Shown here: piece by piece, positions 1 to 8,029 of the stretch
Layout of the letters: the number at the start of each line of letters is the position of its first letter
How positions within the stretch are numbered: position 1 is the first letter of the stretch
NCBI RefSeq assembly: GCF_003693445.1
Contig: NZ_RFAR01000116.1
Span: 1-36,340 of the forward strand
Length of the DNA: 36,340 nt
Direction of reading: 5' to 3'
From: Aquitalea palustris
GTDB lineage: Bacteria > Pseudomonadota > Gammaproteobacteria > Burkholderiales > Chromobacteriaceae
The notes under the pieces: model-generated
The model's database searches: none
The model's input: only the letters and a program-made list of their open reading frames with translations
Told to the model about the DNA's origin: nothing
Position numbers and translations under genes: made by a program

Positions 1-426
1 GAAATGGGCCGTGGCTTTGCCGTGGTGGCCGATGAAGTACGCAAGCTGGCCGAACGTACCAGCGTGTCCACCCAGGAAATCAGCGGCATGATCGGCAAGA
101 TCCAGTCCGCCACTGATGATGCAGTCAAGTCGATGCGCCAGTCAGTCGTACAGGCCTCGGAAGGCGCTGCCATTACCTCCGGTGCCCGCGTGGCCATTGC
201 CTCGATTGTGGAAGACTCGCGCCGCGCCATGGAAGTGGTACAGCGCATCAACCGCGAACTGTCGCAGCAGCGCGATATCGTGCAGCAAATGGCCGAGCGG
301 GTGAATTCGGTGGCCAGCCAGGCAGAAAGCAGCAATGAGGCGGCCGAGCGCTCGGCCGAAACCGCCCGCCACATGGCGGGACTGGCCGACTCGCTGAAGG
401 AAGAAGTGCGCGCCTTCCGTACCTGA
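1..426 (+). CDS. Methyl-accepting chemotaxis protein, C-terminal part (partial)
   Basis: The reading frame is open from the first base and ends at a stop at 424-426, giving 141 residues of a longer protein whose start lies outside the window. It begins in the most conserved part of the chemoreceptor signalling domain, the hairpin tip, visible as [18 protein letters not shown]. This is the part that contacts CheA and CheW. The rest is a long Ala/Glu/Ser-rich helix typical of the returning arm of the cytoplasmic coiled coil, ending soon after a VRAFR-like sequence. No C-terminal CheR/CheB-docking pentapeptide (NWETF type) is visible. The ligand-binding domain is missing, so the signal sensed cannot be told. 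It is followed by a strong hairpin terminator. Confidence 0.95.
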   Translation, partial: EMGRGFAVVADEVRKLAERTSVSTQEISGMIGKIQSATDDAVKSMRQSVVQASEGAAITSGARVAIASIVEDSRRAMEVVQRINRELSQQRDIVQQMAERVNSVASQAESSNEAAERSAETARHMAGLADSLKEEVRAFRT

Positions 427-443
427 GCCGGTGGCAGTGACAT

Positions 444-479
444 AAACAAGGGGATGCTAAGAGCGTCCCCTTGTTTATT
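444..479. terminator. Hairpin terminator, probably bidirectional
   Basis: A perfect 11-bp stem (AAACAAGGGGA at 444-454 with TCCCCTTGTTT at 466-476) is extended inward by GCT/AGC to a 3-nt loop. Its A-rich and T-rich flanks let it act on both strands. It separates the chemoreceptor gene from the convergent gene ending at 492. Confidence 0.8.
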
Positions 480-491
480 GGTATGAGCGAT

Positions 492-989
492 TCAGAAGCT
501 CCAGCGCAGGCTGAACGTGGTGACATTCACTCGCTTATGCTGGCCGACGGTGTTGGTTTTGGGTGCATAACCGATTTCCAGTGCCACGTCCTTGCTACCA
601 ACACTGATCATGGGCAGCGCCGCGACCCCCTTGATGCCTGAACCATCCAGATAACCGGCTTGTACCCCGGCCCCCAGATAGACTGGGCCTATGATTTGCC
701 ATTCTTTGCGATAGCCTACCGACACATACCAGGCCTGCTGCTCGAATGAGTCGCGGTAAGTTGCTGCCCGTGTGAACCAGCGGCCATTGTCCTCATTCCC
801 GGCAAAAGCCCACTCCAGTCCAAGCCCTGGGTTGTTGTTATTGAACTCACAACTTTTCGCTTTCTCCCCCTTGCCCTGCTGACAGCCACTGTGGATGGAC
901 GCACCGCTGAGCAGTAGGGAAAAACTGCTGTCGGCATAGACTCCGACACTGCCTAACAGCCCAGCAAACATCATGATGAGTTTGTGCAT
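492..989 (-). CDS. Small outer-membrane beta-barrel protein, function unknown
   Basis: The 165-residue protein starts with a signal peptide (MHKLIMMFAGLLGSVGVYA, cleavage likely before Asp20). It ends in LRWSF, and a terminal Phe is the usual recognition signal of BAM-inserted barrels. Alternating hydrophobic strands with Gly turns suggest about eight strands. Two cysteines (C36, C47) near the N-terminus could form a disulfide in an outer loop, followed by an Asn-rich NNNNPGLGLEW segment. The small size and strand pattern recall lipid A-modifying barrels such as PagP and PagL, but I cannot identify their catalytic residues, so no enzyme activity is claimed. The start is supported by an AGGAG ribosome site (complement of 996-1000). 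The gene stands alone between two transcription units. Confidence 0.75.
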   Translation of the reverse strand: MHKLIMMFAGLLGSVGVYADSSFSLLLSGASIHSGCQQGKGEKAKSCEFNNNNPGLGLEWAFAGNEDNGRWFTRAATYRDSFEQQAWYVSVGYRKEWQIIGPVYLGAGVQAGYLDGSGIKGVAALPMISVGSKDVALEIGYAPKTNTVGQHKRVNVTTFSLRWSF

Positions 990-1356
990 ACCTGGCTCCT
1001 TGTCTGGATTTCATCGCATGTTTGGCGTGATGAAGTGATATGGAAAGTTCACTTGGCATGGCTGGAAAAATGAAAATAAATGCCAGGAAATTTCCATAAG
1101 ACTAGGTGATAGCCATCAGGAATATTCTGTTCCAAAGGCGGGTTGCATTACTTGCAGTTCCGACCTGCCAGCCGGTATTGGCCTACAGCAATAAACGTGT
1201 AGGTTCGGTGCGGATTGTTCAGATATTTATCTTGTAGTGCTCAAATCCGCCCACATATCTTGGTTAACACCGTCGCGCATTCTGATAGGACAGCACGGCG
1301 GGTCATTATTGAAAATGCAAAAGAAATCAGAGTCATATTCTTGAAGGAGCTTCTCT
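990..1356. other. Intergenic region between divergent genes (367 bp)
   Basis: This gap holds the promoters of the minus-strand outer-membrane gene and of clpB. It is AT-richer than the flanking genes. The clearest element is the sigma-32-like promoter listed separately. A weak inverted repeat (CCTACA at 1182-1187 with TGTAGG at 1198-1203) is also visible. I see no open frame here that looks like a gene. Confidence 0.6.
1231..1258 (+). promoter_or_regulatory. Sigma-32-like heat-shock promoter of clpB
   Basis: CTTGTAG (1231-1237) and CCCACATAT (1250-1258) are separated by 12 bp. They resemble the sigma-32 consensus (CTTGAAA, 11-16 bp, CCCCATNT). The pair lies about 100 bp upstream of clpB, a classic sigma-32 target. 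The transcription start would be near 1265, leaving a leader of about 90 nt. Both boxes carry mismatches, so this is a candidate. Confidence 0.5.
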
Positions 1357-3936
1357 ATGCGATTTGAAAAGCTGACCACGAAATTCCAGCAGGCCCTGGG
1401 TGAGGCGCAGAGCCTGGCGCTGGCGCAAGACCATGCCTATATCGAGCCGCAGCATTTGCTGCTGGCCATGATGGATGACAACGACAGCGGCATTGGTGGA
1501 CTGTTGGCACGGGCAGGTGTCAATGCACCGGCCCTCAAGCTGGCGCTGAAGGCGGCCATCCAGCGTCTGCCCAGAGTGCAGGGTGGCAATGGTGAAATCA
1601 CCGTGTCGCGTGATCTGGGTAATTTGCTCAATGTCACCGACAAGATCGCCAGCAAGCAGGGCGATGAATACATTTCCAGCGAGTCCTTCCTGTCCGCCCT
1701 GTCGCAGGACAAGGGTGAAACCGGCCGCCTGCTGAAAGAGCATGGCGGCAACCACAATGCTATCCAGGCAGCCATCCAGGCGGTGCGTGGCGGCCAGACC
1801 GTGGGCAGTCAGGACGCGGAAAGCCAGCGCGAGGCACTAAAAAAGTACACCACCGACCTGACCGAGCGCGCCCGTAACGGCAAGCTGGACCCGGTGATTG
1901 GCCGTGACGATGAAATACGCCGTGCCATTCAGGTGCTGCTGCGCCGTACCAAGAACAACCCGGTGCTGATTGGCGAACCGGGCGTGGGCAAGACTGCCAT
2001 TGTCGAAGGCCTGGCGCAGCGCATCGTCAACGGCGAAGTGCCGGACAGCCTGAAAAACAAGCGCCTGCTGGTGCTGGACCTGGCCGCGCTGATTGCCGGT
2101 GCCAAATTCCGTGGCGAATTCGAAGAACGCCTGAAAGCCGTGCTGAATGACTTGTCCAAGGACGACGGCCAGACGCTGATCTTCATCGACGAAATCCACA
2201 CCCTGGTGGGTGCGGGCAAGGCCGATGGCGCCATGGATGCCGGTAACATGCTCAAGCCGGCACTGGCACGTGGCGAGCTGCACTGCATCGGTGCCACCAC
2301 GCTGGACGAATATCGCAAGTACATCGAGAAAGACGCTGCGCTGGAGCGCCGCTTCCAGAAGGTGCTGGTGAATGAACCGACTGTGGAAGACACCATCGCC
2401 ATTCTGCGTGGCCTGCAGGAAAAGTACGAGATCCACCATGGTGTGGACATTACCGACCCGGCCATCGTGGCGGCGGCTGAGCTGTCCAACCGCTACATTA
2501 CCGACCGTTTCCTGCCGGACAAGGCCATCGACCTGATCGACGAGGCAGCCAGCCGTATCAAGATGGAGCTGGACTCCAAGCCGGAAGCCATGGACAAGCT
2601 GGATCGCCGGCTGATCCAGCTGAAGATCGAGCGCGAGGCGGTCAACAAGGAAACCGACGAAGCCAGCCAGAAGCGTCTGCAGTTGATTGAAGACGAAATC
2701 CAGCGCCTGCAGCGGGAATACGCTGACATGGAAGAAATCTGGAAGGCAGAAAAAGCCGCTGCGCAGGGCAGCCAGACCATCAAGGAGGAAATCGACCGCC
2801 TCAAGGTGGACATGGAAGACCTCAAGCGCAAGGGTGACTGGCAAAAGCTGGCCGAACTGCAATACGGCAAGCTGCCGCAGCTGGAAGCACAGCTACGTGA
2901 AGCGGAAGCCGCCGATGCTGGCACGGACAACAAGCCCAACCGCTTGTTGCGTACCCAGGTGGGGGCCGAGGAAATTGCCGAAGTCATCAGCCGGGCCACC
3001 GGCATTCCGGTATCGAAAATGCTGACCGGCGAGCGCGAAAAACTGCTGCGCATGGAAGAAGTACTGCACCAGCGTGTGGTAGGGCAGGATGAAGCAGTAC
3101 GCGCAGTGGCCGATGCCATCCGTCGTTCGCGTTCCGGCCTGGCCGACCCCAACAAGCCTTATGGCTCCTTCCTGTTCCTGGGGCCGACTGGTGTGGGCAA
3201 GACCGAGCTGTGCAAGACGCTGGCTGGTTTCATGTTCGACAGCGAGGATCACCTGATCCGCATCGACATGTCCGAATACATGGAGAAGCACTCGGTGGCA
3301 CGGCTGATTGGTGCGCCTCCCGGCTATGTCGGCTATGAAGAAGGCGGTTATCTGACCGAGCAGGTGCGCCGCAAACCGTATAGCGTGATTCTGCTGGACG
3401 AGGTGGAAAAGGCGCATCCGGATGTGTTCAACATCCTGCTGCAGGTGCTGGATGATGGCCGGCTGACCGATGGCCAAGGCCGCACCGTGGACTTCAAGAA
3501 CACCGTGGTGGTGATGACCTCGAATATGGGCAGCCAGCAGATTCAGGCCATGGCGACGGATGATTATCAGGTGATCAAGCTGGCAGTGATGGCCGAGGTC
3601 AAGTCACACTTCCGCCCCGAATTCATCAACCGTATCGACGAGGTGGTGGTGTTCCACGGGCTGGACGAGAAGAACATCAAGGCGATTGCCCGTATACAGC
3701 TCAAGGGTCTGGAAGGCCGGCTGGCCAAGCTGGAGCTGAATTTGCAAATCAGCGAAGAGGCCTTGTCCTTGTTGTCCGAGGCAGGCTTCGATCCGGTATA
3801 TGGCGCACGTCCGCTCAAGCGTGCCATCCAGAACGAGCTGGAAAACCCGCTGGCCAAGAGCATTCTGGCCGGCAAGTATCCGCCCAAGGCCACCATTCTG
3901 GTGGAGGCGCGCAACGGGCAGCTGGTGTTCGCCTGA
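1357..3936 (+). CDS. clpB: ATP-dependent chaperone ClpB
   Basis: This is the 859-residue cytoplasmic AAA+ disaggregase, which threads aggregated proteins through a hexameric ring and hands them to DnaK/DnaJ/GrpE. The length equals the usual family length (about 857-865). In order it has an N-terminal Clp repeat domain (about 1-145), the first AAA+ module with Walker A GEPGVGKT at 206-213 and Walker B Asp278-Glu279, a long charged coiled-coil M-domain (about 410-530), and a second AAA+ module with Walker A GPTGVGKT at 609-616 and Walker B Asp681-Glu682. A C-terminal D2 small domain follows. The M-domain separates ClpB from ClpA. A GAAGGAGC ribosome site precedes the ATG. It is monocistronic, with a heat-shock-like promoter upstream and a terminator downstream. 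Confidence 0.98.
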   Translation: MRFEKLTTKFQQALGEAQSLALAQDHAYIEPQHLLLAMMDDNDSGIGGLLARAGVNAPALKLALKAAIQRLPRVQGGNGEITVSRDLGNLLNVTDKIASKQGDEYISSESFLSALSQDKGETGRLLKEHGGNHNAIQAAIQAVRGGQTVGSQDAESQREALKKYTTDLTERARNGKLDPVIGRDDEIRRAIQVLLRRTKNNPVLIGEPGVGKTAIVEGLAQRIVNGEVPDSLKNKRLLVLDLAALIAGAKFRGEFEERLKAVLNDLSKDDGQTLIFIDEIHTLVGAGKADGAMDAGNMLKPALARGELHCIGATTLDEYRKYIEKDAALERRFQKVLVNEPTVEDTIAILRGLQEKYEIHHGVDITDPAIVAAAELSNRYITDRFLPDKAIDLIDEAASRIKMELDSKPEAMDKLDRRLIQLKIEREAVNKETDEASQKRLQLIEDEIQRLQREYADMEEIWKAEKAAAQGSQTIKEEIDRLKVDMEDLKRKGDWQKLAELQYGKLPQLEAQLREAEAADAGTDNKPNRLLRTQVGAEEIAEVISRATGIPVSKMLTGEREKLLRMEEVLHQRVVGQDEAVRAVADAIRRSRSGLADPNKPYGSFLFLGPTGVGKTELCKTLAGFMFDSEDHLIRIDMSEYMEKHSVARLIGAPPGYVGYEEGGYLTEQVRRKPYSVILLDEVEKAHPDVFNILLQVLDDGRLTDGQGRTVDFKNTVVVMTSNMGSQQIQAMATDDYQVIKLAVMAEVKSHFRPEFINRIDEVVVFHGLDEKNIKAIARIQLKGLEGRLAKLELNLQISEEALSLLSEAGFDPVYGARPLKRAIQNELENPLAKSILAGKYPPKATILVEARNGQLVFA

Positions 3937-3955
3937 TCACCGTGCAGTCAATGAC

Positions 3956-3980
3956 AAGCCGGCCCGTGCGGCCGGTTTTT
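3956..3980 (+). terminator. Rho-independent terminator of clpB
   Basis: A GC-rich stem, CCGGCC (3959-3964) with GGCCGG (3970-3975) around a 5-nt loop, is followed by five T residues. It lies about 20 bp after the clpB stop. Confidence 0.85.
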
Positions 3981-4068
3981 CATTGGCACTGGGCACTAGG
4001 TAGTTTCAGGAATAGAGCTACTGACCGAGGCAGCAGGATAATCAGGTTTTCATCCTGGAGCACCCTCC

Positions 4069-4572
4069 ATGCCGGATACCCTGCCTCAGGCTGCGGATTA
4101 CCCGTTTCGCGACCAGCATCAGCAGCACTGCCAGAATGCAGAGGTCGGCGCAGAGCAGCTGCTGACGGCGTTTTCTAGTGCCGCTCCCGCTTGGGCGGCC
4201 ACGCTGATGGCATGGCGTAACCGCTTGGCGGCCCGCTTTGGTCTCAAGACCGGCCCCATGCAGCAAGCCGGAACGCTGTCCTTGCAGCCGGGCGGTCATA
4301 TCGGCATGTTTCGCATCATGCATCTTGGACCGCAACTGGCGGTGCTGGGCGAGGATGACCGCCATCTGGATTTTCGCATTCTGCTGTCGGTCAGTCCCGA
4401 GGCTGGCGGCAGTCGCCTGCAGGTGGAAACCTGGGTAAGGCCGCATCATTGGGCTGGCTGGCTGTATCTGGCCTTGGTGATGCCAGTGCACTGGTTGCTG
4501 AGCAAGCTGATGTTGCGCACCATGGCGCAGCGGCTGGGCAAGTCTGGCCCCGATGCTTGGCTGCGGCGATAA
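4069..4572 (+). CDS. DUF2867-type protein
   Basis: The 167-residue protein has the pattern of the DUF2867 family. An acidic N-terminal part leads to a WAATLMAWRNRLAARFGLK-like segment (about 43-62), then a strand-rich core with DDRHLDFRILLSV, and a hydrophobic helix near the C-terminus (about 128-150, around WLYLALVMPVHWLLSKLML) that could associate with the membrane. The family has no established enzyme activity that I can name. No signal peptide is seen. The ATG at 4069 has a GGAG about ten bases upstream. It is followed after 32 bp by the cupin gene in the same direction, so the two may be co-transcribed. Confidence 0.7.
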   Translation: MPDTLPQAADYPFRDQHQQHCQNAEVGAEQLLTAFSSAAPAWAATLMAWRNRLAARFGLKTGPMQQAGTLSLQPGGHIGMFRIMHLGPQLAVLGEDDRHLDFRILLSVSPEAGGSRLQVETWVRPHHWAGWLYLALVMPVHWLLSKLMLRTMAQRLGKSGPDAWLRR

Positions 4573-4604
4573 TGGCGGCTTTCATCTGCAGGAAATGAAC
4601 TGTT

Positions 4605-4976
4605 ATGGCTGCCATTACCCATTTTTCCCAAAGCGTTATGCCGGTGGCTGACCAGCCGCGTGCGGATCGTCTGCTGGCGGGCAATCCGCAACGCCATACC
4701 TGGACCCATTACGAAACCGCCGATGAGGCGCTCAGTTGCGGCATCTGGGCTTGTGAGCCCGGTGCCTGGCGCATTCACTTTGCCGCAGACAAGCACGAGT
4801 TTTTCTGCGTGATCGAGGGGCTGGTGCGCCTGCATGACGAGGCTGGCAAGGTTGTCGAAGTGCAGGCTGGCGAGGCCGCCGTGATCCCGGCCGGCTTTGT
4901 CGGCGTATTCGAGGTGGTGCAGGCGGTGCGCAAATATTTCGTGGTGTGTCAGACATCCGCAGCGCAGACAGCATGA
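4605..4976 (+). CDS. Small single-domain cupin (cupin_3/DUF861-like)
   Basis: The 123-residue soluble protein is a single cupin barrel. The first cupin motif is seen in the W-R-I-H-F...K-H-E-F-F-C-V-I-E-G-L-V stretch (about 55-75). The second is the G-E-A-A-V-I-P-A-G-F-V-G-V-F-E stretch (about 88-102). The phrase GIWACEPGAWRIHF is typical of the EutQ-like/DUF861 group. These proteins often lack a full metal-binding set, and only part of the usual His/Glu ligands is visible, so catalysis is uncertain. The substrate is unknown. It sits 32 bp after the DUF2867 gene and is followed by a hairpin. Confidence 0.75.
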   Translation: MAAITHFSQSVMPVADQPRADRLLAGNPQRHTWTHYETADEALSCGIWACEPGAWRIHFAADKHEFFCVIEGLVRLHDEAGKVVEVQAGEAAVIPAGFVGVFEVVQAVRKYFVVCQTSAAQTA

Positions 4977-4999
4977 GGTTTCGCGGTGTGACAATGAAC

Positions 5000-5023
5000 A
5001 AGGGCGACCAGGGTCGCCCTTTT
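5000..5023. terminator. Hairpin terminator between convergent genes
   Basis: AGGGCGAC (5001-5008) pairs with GTCGCCCT (5013-5020) around a 4-nt loop, with short A and T runs on the two sides. It can end transcription of the cupin gene and of the minus-strand gene ending at 5045. Confidence 0.7.
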
Positions 5024-5044
5024 GCTTGTTGACCGCTTGGCCGC

Positions 5045-5329
5045 TTAGTTGCGTAGCGGGTCTTCCGCCTCATCCATGGGCTGGACCGGCGGGGGGGTAA
5101 AGCCGTTGATATCGCGCGAGGACTTTTCCAGTACCAGTACGATGGCGGTGTTCAGTGCGCCAAAAGCCCAGCTGATCAGGAAAAATACCGAGTAGGCCGA
5201 TAATTTGTCGGCAAACAGGGCATTGCCATGCAGCGTGAGTTCGGCAGGGTCGAAAATCGAGAAAAATACGCTGGTGGCCAGTACGGCGATGATAAAGGAC
5301 GGCCAGAACAGCAAAATGCCTTTTTTCAT
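5045..5329 (-). CDS. Small inner-membrane protein with two helices, unknown function
   Basis: The 94-residue protein begins MKKGILLFWPSFIIAVLATS and has two clear membrane helices (about residues 5-25 and 45-68). They are joined by a periplasm-sized loop with acidic residues, and a Pro/Asp/Glu-rich tail follows. I chose this start over a longer frame (to 5386) because a GGAGAG ribosome site lies just upstream of it (complement of 5335-5340). No family is recognised. It stands alone between convergent and divergent neighbours and ends against the hairpin at 5000-5023. Confidence 0.65.
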   Translation of the reverse strand: MKKGILLFWPSFIIAVLATSVFFSIFDPAELTLHGNALFADKLSAYSVFFLISWAFGALNTAIVLVLEKSSRDINGFTPPPVQPMDEAEDPLRN

Positions 5330-5614
5330 GAGCGCTCTCCGGTATATGCGTTTGTGCTTGGGGTAAGACTGGGCAAGCTGCCGCATGGTTCAGCCCTTGG
5401 CACGGATGCCTGCCTGCTCTTGCAGGATATGCCATTTGTCCTGCCAGTGAGTAAGCCGGTGGCAGCTTGTTGTTTTGTCGGCCTGGGTCGGCAGCAAGCG
5501 GCCAGATGGTGGTAAACTTTGTGCCGGACAAAGATTTTCATCAATCAGCCGCGGCCCGCTGCCTGTGTCAGCGCCCCGGTTGCGGCTGTTCTGCAAAGCA
5601 AATGGAGCCCCTGC
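5330..5614. other. Intergenic region between divergent genes (285 bp)
   Basis: This should contain the promoters of the small membrane protein (minus) and the aminotransferase (plus). TAAACT at 5513-5518 could be a -10 box, but I see no good -35 partner at the right distance. No convincing gene or strong hairpin is visible. Confidence 0.4.
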
Positions 5615-6823
5615 ATGACCTCTTCGATCTTCGCCGCGGTAGAACTGGCCCCGCGCGACCCGATTCTTGGCCTGAACGAAGCTTTCAACGCCGATACCCG
5701 TCCCTTCAAGGTGAACCTGGGTGTGGGTGTCTACAGCGACGACAATGGCAAGATTCCGCTGCTGGCTGCCGTCAAGGCTGCGGAAAAGGCCCGTGTTGAT
5801 GCCATGCTGCCGCGTGGTTATCAGCCGATCGAAGGCCCGGCCGCTTACGACAGTGCCGTGCAAAACCTGCTGTTCGGTGCTGACAGCGAGCTGATCTCTG
5901 CTGGCCGTGTGGTAACCGCCCAGGCACTGGGTGGTACTGGTGCACTGAAAATCGGTGCCGATTTCCTCAAGCGTCTGAACCCGGAATCCAAGGTTTACAT
6001 CAGCAACCCGTCGTGGGAAAACCACCGCGCGCTGTTCGAATCCGCCGGCTTCGAAGTAGAAAATTATCCGTACTACGACGCCGCCACCCGTGGTGTCGAC
6101 TTTGCCGGCATGAAATCCTTCCTGCAAAGCCTGGCTGCTGGTTCCGTGATCGTGCTGCACGCTTGCTGCCACAACCCGACCGGTGCCGATCTGTCCGACG
6201 CCCAGTGGGCTGAAGTCGTAGAAGTGTGCCGCGCCCAGGGCCTGGTTCCCTTCCTGGACATGGCTTACCAGGGTTTTGCCGATGGTATCGATGCCGACGC
6301 CGTGGCCGTGCGCCTGTTCTCTGCTTCTGGCCTGCAGTTCTTCGTGTCCAGCTCTTTCTCCAAGAGCTTCTCGCTGTACGGCGAGCGTGTTGGCGCCCTG
6401 TCCATCGTGACCGCCAGCAAGGAAGAAACCGGCCGCGTGCTGTCGCAACTGAAGCGCGTGATCCGCACCAACTACTCCAACCCGCCTATCCATGGTGCCG
6501 CCATGGTGGCTGCCGTGCTGTCCAGCCCTGAGCTGCGCCAGCAGTGGGAAGACGAGCTGGCCGGCATGCGTGACCGCATCCGCGCCATGCGTACCGGTCT
6601 GGTTGATGCCATCAAGGCGCAGGGCGTGGAGCAGGACTTCTCCTTCGTGGCGCAGCAGCGCGGCATGTTCTCCTACACCGGCCTGACCGCCGCTCAGGTG
6701 GAAGTGCTGCGCAGCGAATTCGGCATCTATGCCGTTTCCACCGGCCGTATCTGCCTGGCCGCGCTGAACAGCAAGAACCTGCCTTACGTGGCTGAAGCCA
6801 TCGCCAAGGTAGTCAAGGGCTGA
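5615..6823 (+). CDS. Aromatic-amino-acid/aspartate aminotransferase (class I, PLP)
   Basis: The 402-residue cytoplasmic PLP enzyme belongs to subgroup I-alpha, which includes AspC and TyrB. It moves the amino group of aspartate or aromatic amino acids to 2-oxoglutarate. The N-terminal DPILGLNEAF and VNLGVGVY signatures are typical. HNPTG at 186-190 and the SSFSKSFSLYGERVG stretch, with the PLP-binding Lys250, mark the cofactor site. TGRICLAALN near the C-terminus carries the substrate carboxylate-binding Arg. The ATG at 5615 is preferred because a TGGAG site lies 8 bp upstream and the protein then aligns with the family length (about 396-400). Choice between aspC and tyrB cannot be made from sequence alone. 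It is monocistronic with its own terminator. Confidence 0.93.
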   Translation: MTSSIFAAVELAPRDPILGLNEAFNADTRPFKVNLGVGVYSDDNGKIPLLAAVKAAEKARVDAMLPRGYQPIEGPAAYDSAVQNLLFGADSELISAGRVVTAQALGGTGALKIGADFLKRLNPESKVYISNPSWENHRALFESAGFEVENYPYYDAATRGVDFAGMKSFLQSLAAGSVIVLHACCHNPTGADLSDAQWAEVVEVCRAQGLVPFLDMAYQGFADGIDADAVAVRLFSASGLQFFVSSSFSKSFSLYGERVGALSIVTASKEETGRVLSQLKRVIRTNYSNPPIHGAAMVAAVLSSPELRQQWEDELAGMRDRIRAMRTGLVDAIKAQGVEQDFSFVAQQRGMFSYTGLTAAQVEVLRSEFGIYAVSTGRICLAALNSKNLPYVAEAIAKVVKG

Positions 6824-6842
6824 TTGATTTCACCCTGACGCG

Positions 6843-6870
6843 AAAAACCCCGCTGCGGCGGGGTTTTTTT
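6843..6870. terminator. Strong terminator after the aminotransferase gene
   Basis: CCCCGC (6848-6853) pairs with GCGGGG (6858-6863) around TGCG. It is flanked by five A and seven T residues, so it can act on both strands and also serve the convergent operon ending at 6905. Confidence 0.92.
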
Positions 6871-6904
6871 ATTGCGCCAGATGAATCAGCATGCGCTTCG
6901 TTTT

Positions 6905-7480
6905 TCAGTCTGCAGGTGCTGGTGAACGGCCAAGGCGGATACGCAGCAAGCCGGGGCTGGTTTCGATGGCCTTGATGGTCAGGCGCGCAGCCAGCGGTTT
7001 GCCCAGCAGCGGGTAATCCAGCCATTGTTGCAGCGCGGGCAAGCGGGTGAGGTCTATCATGGCGATATCCTGCTCCAGCGTCAGCCAGTCCAGCGGCTTG
7101 GCCAGTTGCTGCAATGCCTTGTGGCCAAACGCGCCTTCCAGCACGCCCAGTAGCAGCCCGCCCAGCAAGCGGCGAGTGGTGGAAGGCGCGATGGCCTCGC
7201 CCTGTACGTGATAACGCAAGCAGATCTGCCGGCTGTTCCAGTCTATGGGCAAAAAATCGAAATGCAGGGTCAGCCGGGCAGCCAGGGGTTGATGTGCAGT
7301 CAGATGCAGGGTGCTGTCGCGGCTGAGTAGTGACAGGCCGTCAATTTGCAGGCTGTCACCATTCAGGGTTTGCTGCAGCTTGCGTAGCAGCCAGGCCTCC
7401 TGCAGGGATACGCCATCGCGGTGCAGGATGGGGCGCTGCTGCCAGCTGTCTTGCAGCCGGCTGGCCCAGGATGTGCTCAT
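6905..7480 (-). CDS. Hypothetical protein, third gene of the uup-nlpC operon
   Basis: The 191-residue protein is not recognised. It has no signal peptide. Leu-rich amphipathic stretches and a strand-rich middle (LHLTAHQPLAARLTLHFDFLP) alternate. A Gly/Leu-rich helix lies at about 105-118 (RRLLGGLLLGVLEGAFG), and the C-terminus repeats a PLAARLTIKAIETSPGLLRIRLG strand pattern. The phrase QPLAARLTLHFDF near residue 70 and KPLAARLTIKAIE near 170 look like the two halves of an internal repeat, as in some lipid-binding folds; that is a guess. The start codon lies only 3 bp after the stop of the NlpC/P60 gene, so it is the last gene of that operon. Confidence 0.7.
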   Translation of the reverse strand: MSTSWASRLQDSWQQRPILHRDGVSLQEAWLLRKLQQTLNGDSLQIDGLSLLSRDSTLHLTAHQPLAARLTLHFDFLPIDWNSRQICLRYHVQGEAIAPSTTRRLLGGLLLGVLEGAFGHKALQQLAKPLDWLTLEQDIAMIDLTRLPALQQWLDYPLLGKPLAARLTIKAIETSPGLLRIRLGRSPAPAD

Positions 7481-7483
7481 AAT

Positions 7484-8029
7484 TCAGGCAAACAGCGTGC
7501 GTGCGCCCTCAAAGCGGGCGGCGAAGTAGCTGTTGTCCAGCCGGTCGACGCGGATGGCGCTATTGGTGCGCGGCGCATGGACGAACTTGCTGTCGCCGAT
7601 ATAAATTCCCATGTGCGAGAAAGAGCGATTCATGGTGTTGAAAAACACCAGGTCGCCCACCTGCATCTGGCTATTGCTGATGGGGCGGGCCAGGCTGGCG
7701 ATCTGGGCCGCATTGTGCGGCAGCTTTACGCCAACGGCGTTCTGGTAGATGTAGCTGACCATGCCGCTGCAATCCAGCCCGGCTTCCGGGTTGGCACCAC
7801 CAAACTTGTAGTCCAGATCCAGCAAGCCCAGCGTGTACATGAGAATCTCCCGGCCCGCCCCGTCTGCCTTGAGCGCGGACAGCGTTTTGTCCTGTGAAGG
7901 ATGGGGGCGCACCTGACTGGTTTTGCGGGGAGGTGTTCCGCAGGCGCTCAGCCACAGGGCCAGCGAACCGAGCAGGGCACCGCCAAGAAAACGGCGACGT
8001 TCGGGCGAGGTGGGCCGGTGGATACTCAT
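7484..8029 (-). CDS. NlpC/P60 (C40) peptidase lipoprotein, Spr/MepS-like
   Basis: The 181-residue protein is a predicted murein endopeptidase acting on cell-wall cross-links in the periplasm. It starts with a basic RRRFLGG segment and a hydrophobic helix ending in the lipobox LSAC, so Cys30 would be lipidated. The RRRF run also looks twin-arginine-like. The C40 domain covers about 58-181, with catalytic Cys87 in LDCSGMVSYIYQ, His139 in SHMGIYIGD and a third polar residue, His151, in VHAPR. These are the expected Cys-His-His positions. Its ATG overlaps the stop of the upstream ABC-F gene by 4 bp (ATGA), which indicates translational coupling. The link with a ribosome-linked ATPase looks positional rather than functional. 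Confidence 0.92.
   Translation of the reverse strand: MSIHRPTSPERRRFLGGALLGSLALWLSACGTPPRKTSQVRPHPSQDKTLSALKADGAGREILMYTLGLLDLDYKFGGANPEAGLDCSGMVSYIYQNAVGVKLPHNAAQIASLARPISNSQMQVGDLVFFNTMNRSFSHMGIYIGDSKFVHAPRTNSAIRVDRLDNSYFAARFEGARTLFA

Noticed and set aside
1182-1203. Short inverted repeat CCTACA/TGTAGG upstream of clpB
   Set aside because: Six base pairs with a 10-nt loop is too weak, and it has no clear link to either gene.
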